From the NCBI GenBank assembly GCA_010027825.1, contig RGUK01000005.1:1-38947 (forward strand): a stretch of 38,947 bases of DNA, given 5' to 3'. Source of the stretch: a bacterium. GTDB taxonomy: Bacteria > Dependentiae > Babeliae > Babeliales > RVW-14. Position 1 is the first letter of the stretch; each line of letters opens with the position of its first letter. Of this stretch, positions 38,185-38,947 are shown one piece after another. The notes under the pieces were generated by a model that was not told the origin of the DNA, made no database searches, and saw only the letters and a program-made list of their open reading frames with translations. Both the position numbers and the translations under genes were made by a program.

Positions 38185-38862
38185 ATGCCCACCATTAATC
38201 CTGAATTGCTTAATATGGCGCAGGCGCGTTTTGTTAAACGCGCCGCGGTCATTCCCGGCGCCGGCCCGCAAGACCCGTCGGCCATGGGCGGGCAGCCGCC
38301 GATGGATCCCGCCGCCGCGGCAGCTGGCGCGATGCCCGCTGATCCGAGCGCGATGGCTATGGGCCAAATGCCGACCGACCCGGCGGCTATGGGCGCGGCG
38401 GCACCCGCGGCTCCAGTCGATCCGGCTGCGGCTATGGCCGCTATGCAGGTTGGCGGGAGTGCGCCTCCGGCGCCGGCAGCTCCGCCGCCGGCCCCCCCGA
38501 CGACAAGTGGGCAGCAAAAGCTGAAACCAGAGCAAATGATGCAGATGCTCGATTACCGGCTTTATAACATGCAACAGCAGCTGACCGCGATTATTAATGC
38601 TATTGGCGCGCAGGTGGCGCCAGAGTCGCTTGTGCTGCCGCCGGGCACGACTGGCGCCCCGCCGGCAGAAACCGCGCTTCCGGGCGGACCGATGGCCCCG
38701 CCCGCGCCGCAGCCGGCTGACTCGGGCAGTCCTCCGACAGCAAAGGCAGCGTGGTGGCAGTCGGTCGTGGAAGAGGCCAACGGCGACCGCCCGAGCAGGA
38801 CGCAATTGCGCGCCGCGGCTGTCGCGGAACTCTACAACAATCGTTACCGCAATGAAAATTAA
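38185..38862 (+). CDS. Pro/Ala/Met-rich putative virion protein
   Basis: The ATG follows TTGGAGGT at four to five nt, a strong ribosome binding site; the upstream TTG frame is not used. The 225-aa product starts with TINPELLNMAQARFVKRAA, like other putative virion proteins here. It then has a Pro/Ala/Met/Asp-rich extended region at about 25-115, with repeats such as MPADPSAMA and MPTDPAAMG. A helical segment follows at about 115-150 (KPEQMMQMLDYRLYNMQQQL), then another Pro-rich linker and a short C-terminal helix. No domain is recognised. It lies 18 nt after the RNA polymerase stop. Confidence 0.75.
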   Translation: MPTINPELLNMAQARFVKRAAVIPGAGPQDPSAMGGQPPMDPAAAAAGAMPADPSAMAMGQMPTDPAAMGAAAPAAPVDPAAAMAAMQVGGSAPPAPAAPPPAPPTTSGQQKLKPEQMMQMLDYRLYNMQQQLTAIINAIGAQVAPESLVLPPGTTGAPPAETALPGGPMAPPAPQPADSGSPPTAKAAWWQSVVEEANGDRPSRTQLRAAAVAELYNNRYRNEN

Positions 38863-38947
38863 GCTCGAACACAATTTAATGCCGAGTGTGTATTCGGCGC
38901 ACAGCGTGACGGTTGTTGACGATCTTGGAAATCCATTATTTGCCGCG
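38852..38947 (+). CDS. Partial gene cut by the window end
   Basis: An ATG at 38852 overlaps the end of the previous gene by 11 nt and opens a frame of 32 codons with no stop before the window ends. The start (MKIKLEHNLMPSVYSAHSVT, then VVDDLGNPLF) looks like a beta-strand-rich soluble protein. Too little is visible for a family call. Confidence 0.6.
   Translation, partial: MKIKLEHNLMPSVYSAHSVTVVDDLGNPLFAA

Noticed and set aside
38032..38874. A 280-codon - strand frame opposite the 38185 gene
   Set aside because: It is Arg/His/Gly-rich, as expected for the reverse of a Pro/Ala-rich gene, and lacks a ribosome binding site.

Overview
The window looks like part of a large tailed-phage genome, probably a jumbo-type phage assembled from a metagenome. 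Thirty-two genes on the + strand are packed tightly, many with 1-20 bp overlaps. Only one gene, a GNAT acetyltransferase at the left edge, is on the - strand. Phage-like features include a multisubunit-type RNA polymerase gene, a PhoH ATPase, an HNH nuclease, a tRNA-Asn, holin-like membrane proteins, and many long Ala/Gly/Pro-rich proteins of the sort found inside virions. No capsid, portal, terminase or DNA polymerase gene is visible. The host cannot be named from the sequence.

Layout. (1) 1-2785: GNAT gene (-), a small conserved phage protein, and a long modular protein with a cysteine-containing phage motif. (2) 2786-4425: an unusual island of three cassettes. Each has a shared leader sequence, a very highly structured body, and a GC-rich hairpin followed by a pyrimidine tract. 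The first body is a probable non-coding RNA. The other two are open reading frames of 195 and about 97 codons whose coding sequence is almost entirely tiled by consecutive, mostly perfect inverted repeats. Their leaders share a perfect 99-bp repeat. This is the least explained and most interesting part of the window. (3) 4513-13396: long putative virion or ejected proteins, including a zinc metalloprotease-like protein, two Pro-rich proteins, a secreted trypsin-like protease, and an ADP-ribosyltransferase-like/SNF2 helicase fusion. (4) 13445-20874: a small HExxH protein, cysteine-rich mini-proteins, HNH nuclease, an 858-aa virion-like protein, PhoH, a methyltransferase, an actin-like ATPase and a phosphodiesterase-like protein. 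(5) 20875-28436: a 311-nt non-coding stretch with a long hairpin, holin-like and lipoprotein-sized membrane proteins, the tRNA, a 2H-phosphoesterase-like protein, a matrixin zymogen with a cysteine switch, and a papain-like protease. (6) 28449-38947: small unknown genes, then one 2551-codon gene that fuses the RNA polymerase beta subunit to the N-terminal half of beta' and carries three inteins, followed by a Pro/Ala-rich protein and a gene cut by the window end.

How the genes may work together (inference): the RNA polymerase would let the phage transcribe some genes itself, and the shared leader of the cassette island is a candidate target. The five peptidases of different catalytic types, the peptidoglycan-binding domain and the holin-like proteins suggest a module for virion maturation, entry and lysis. 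The 2H phosphoesterase-like and ART-like domains are of types that phages use against host defences, but the sequence alone does not prove this.
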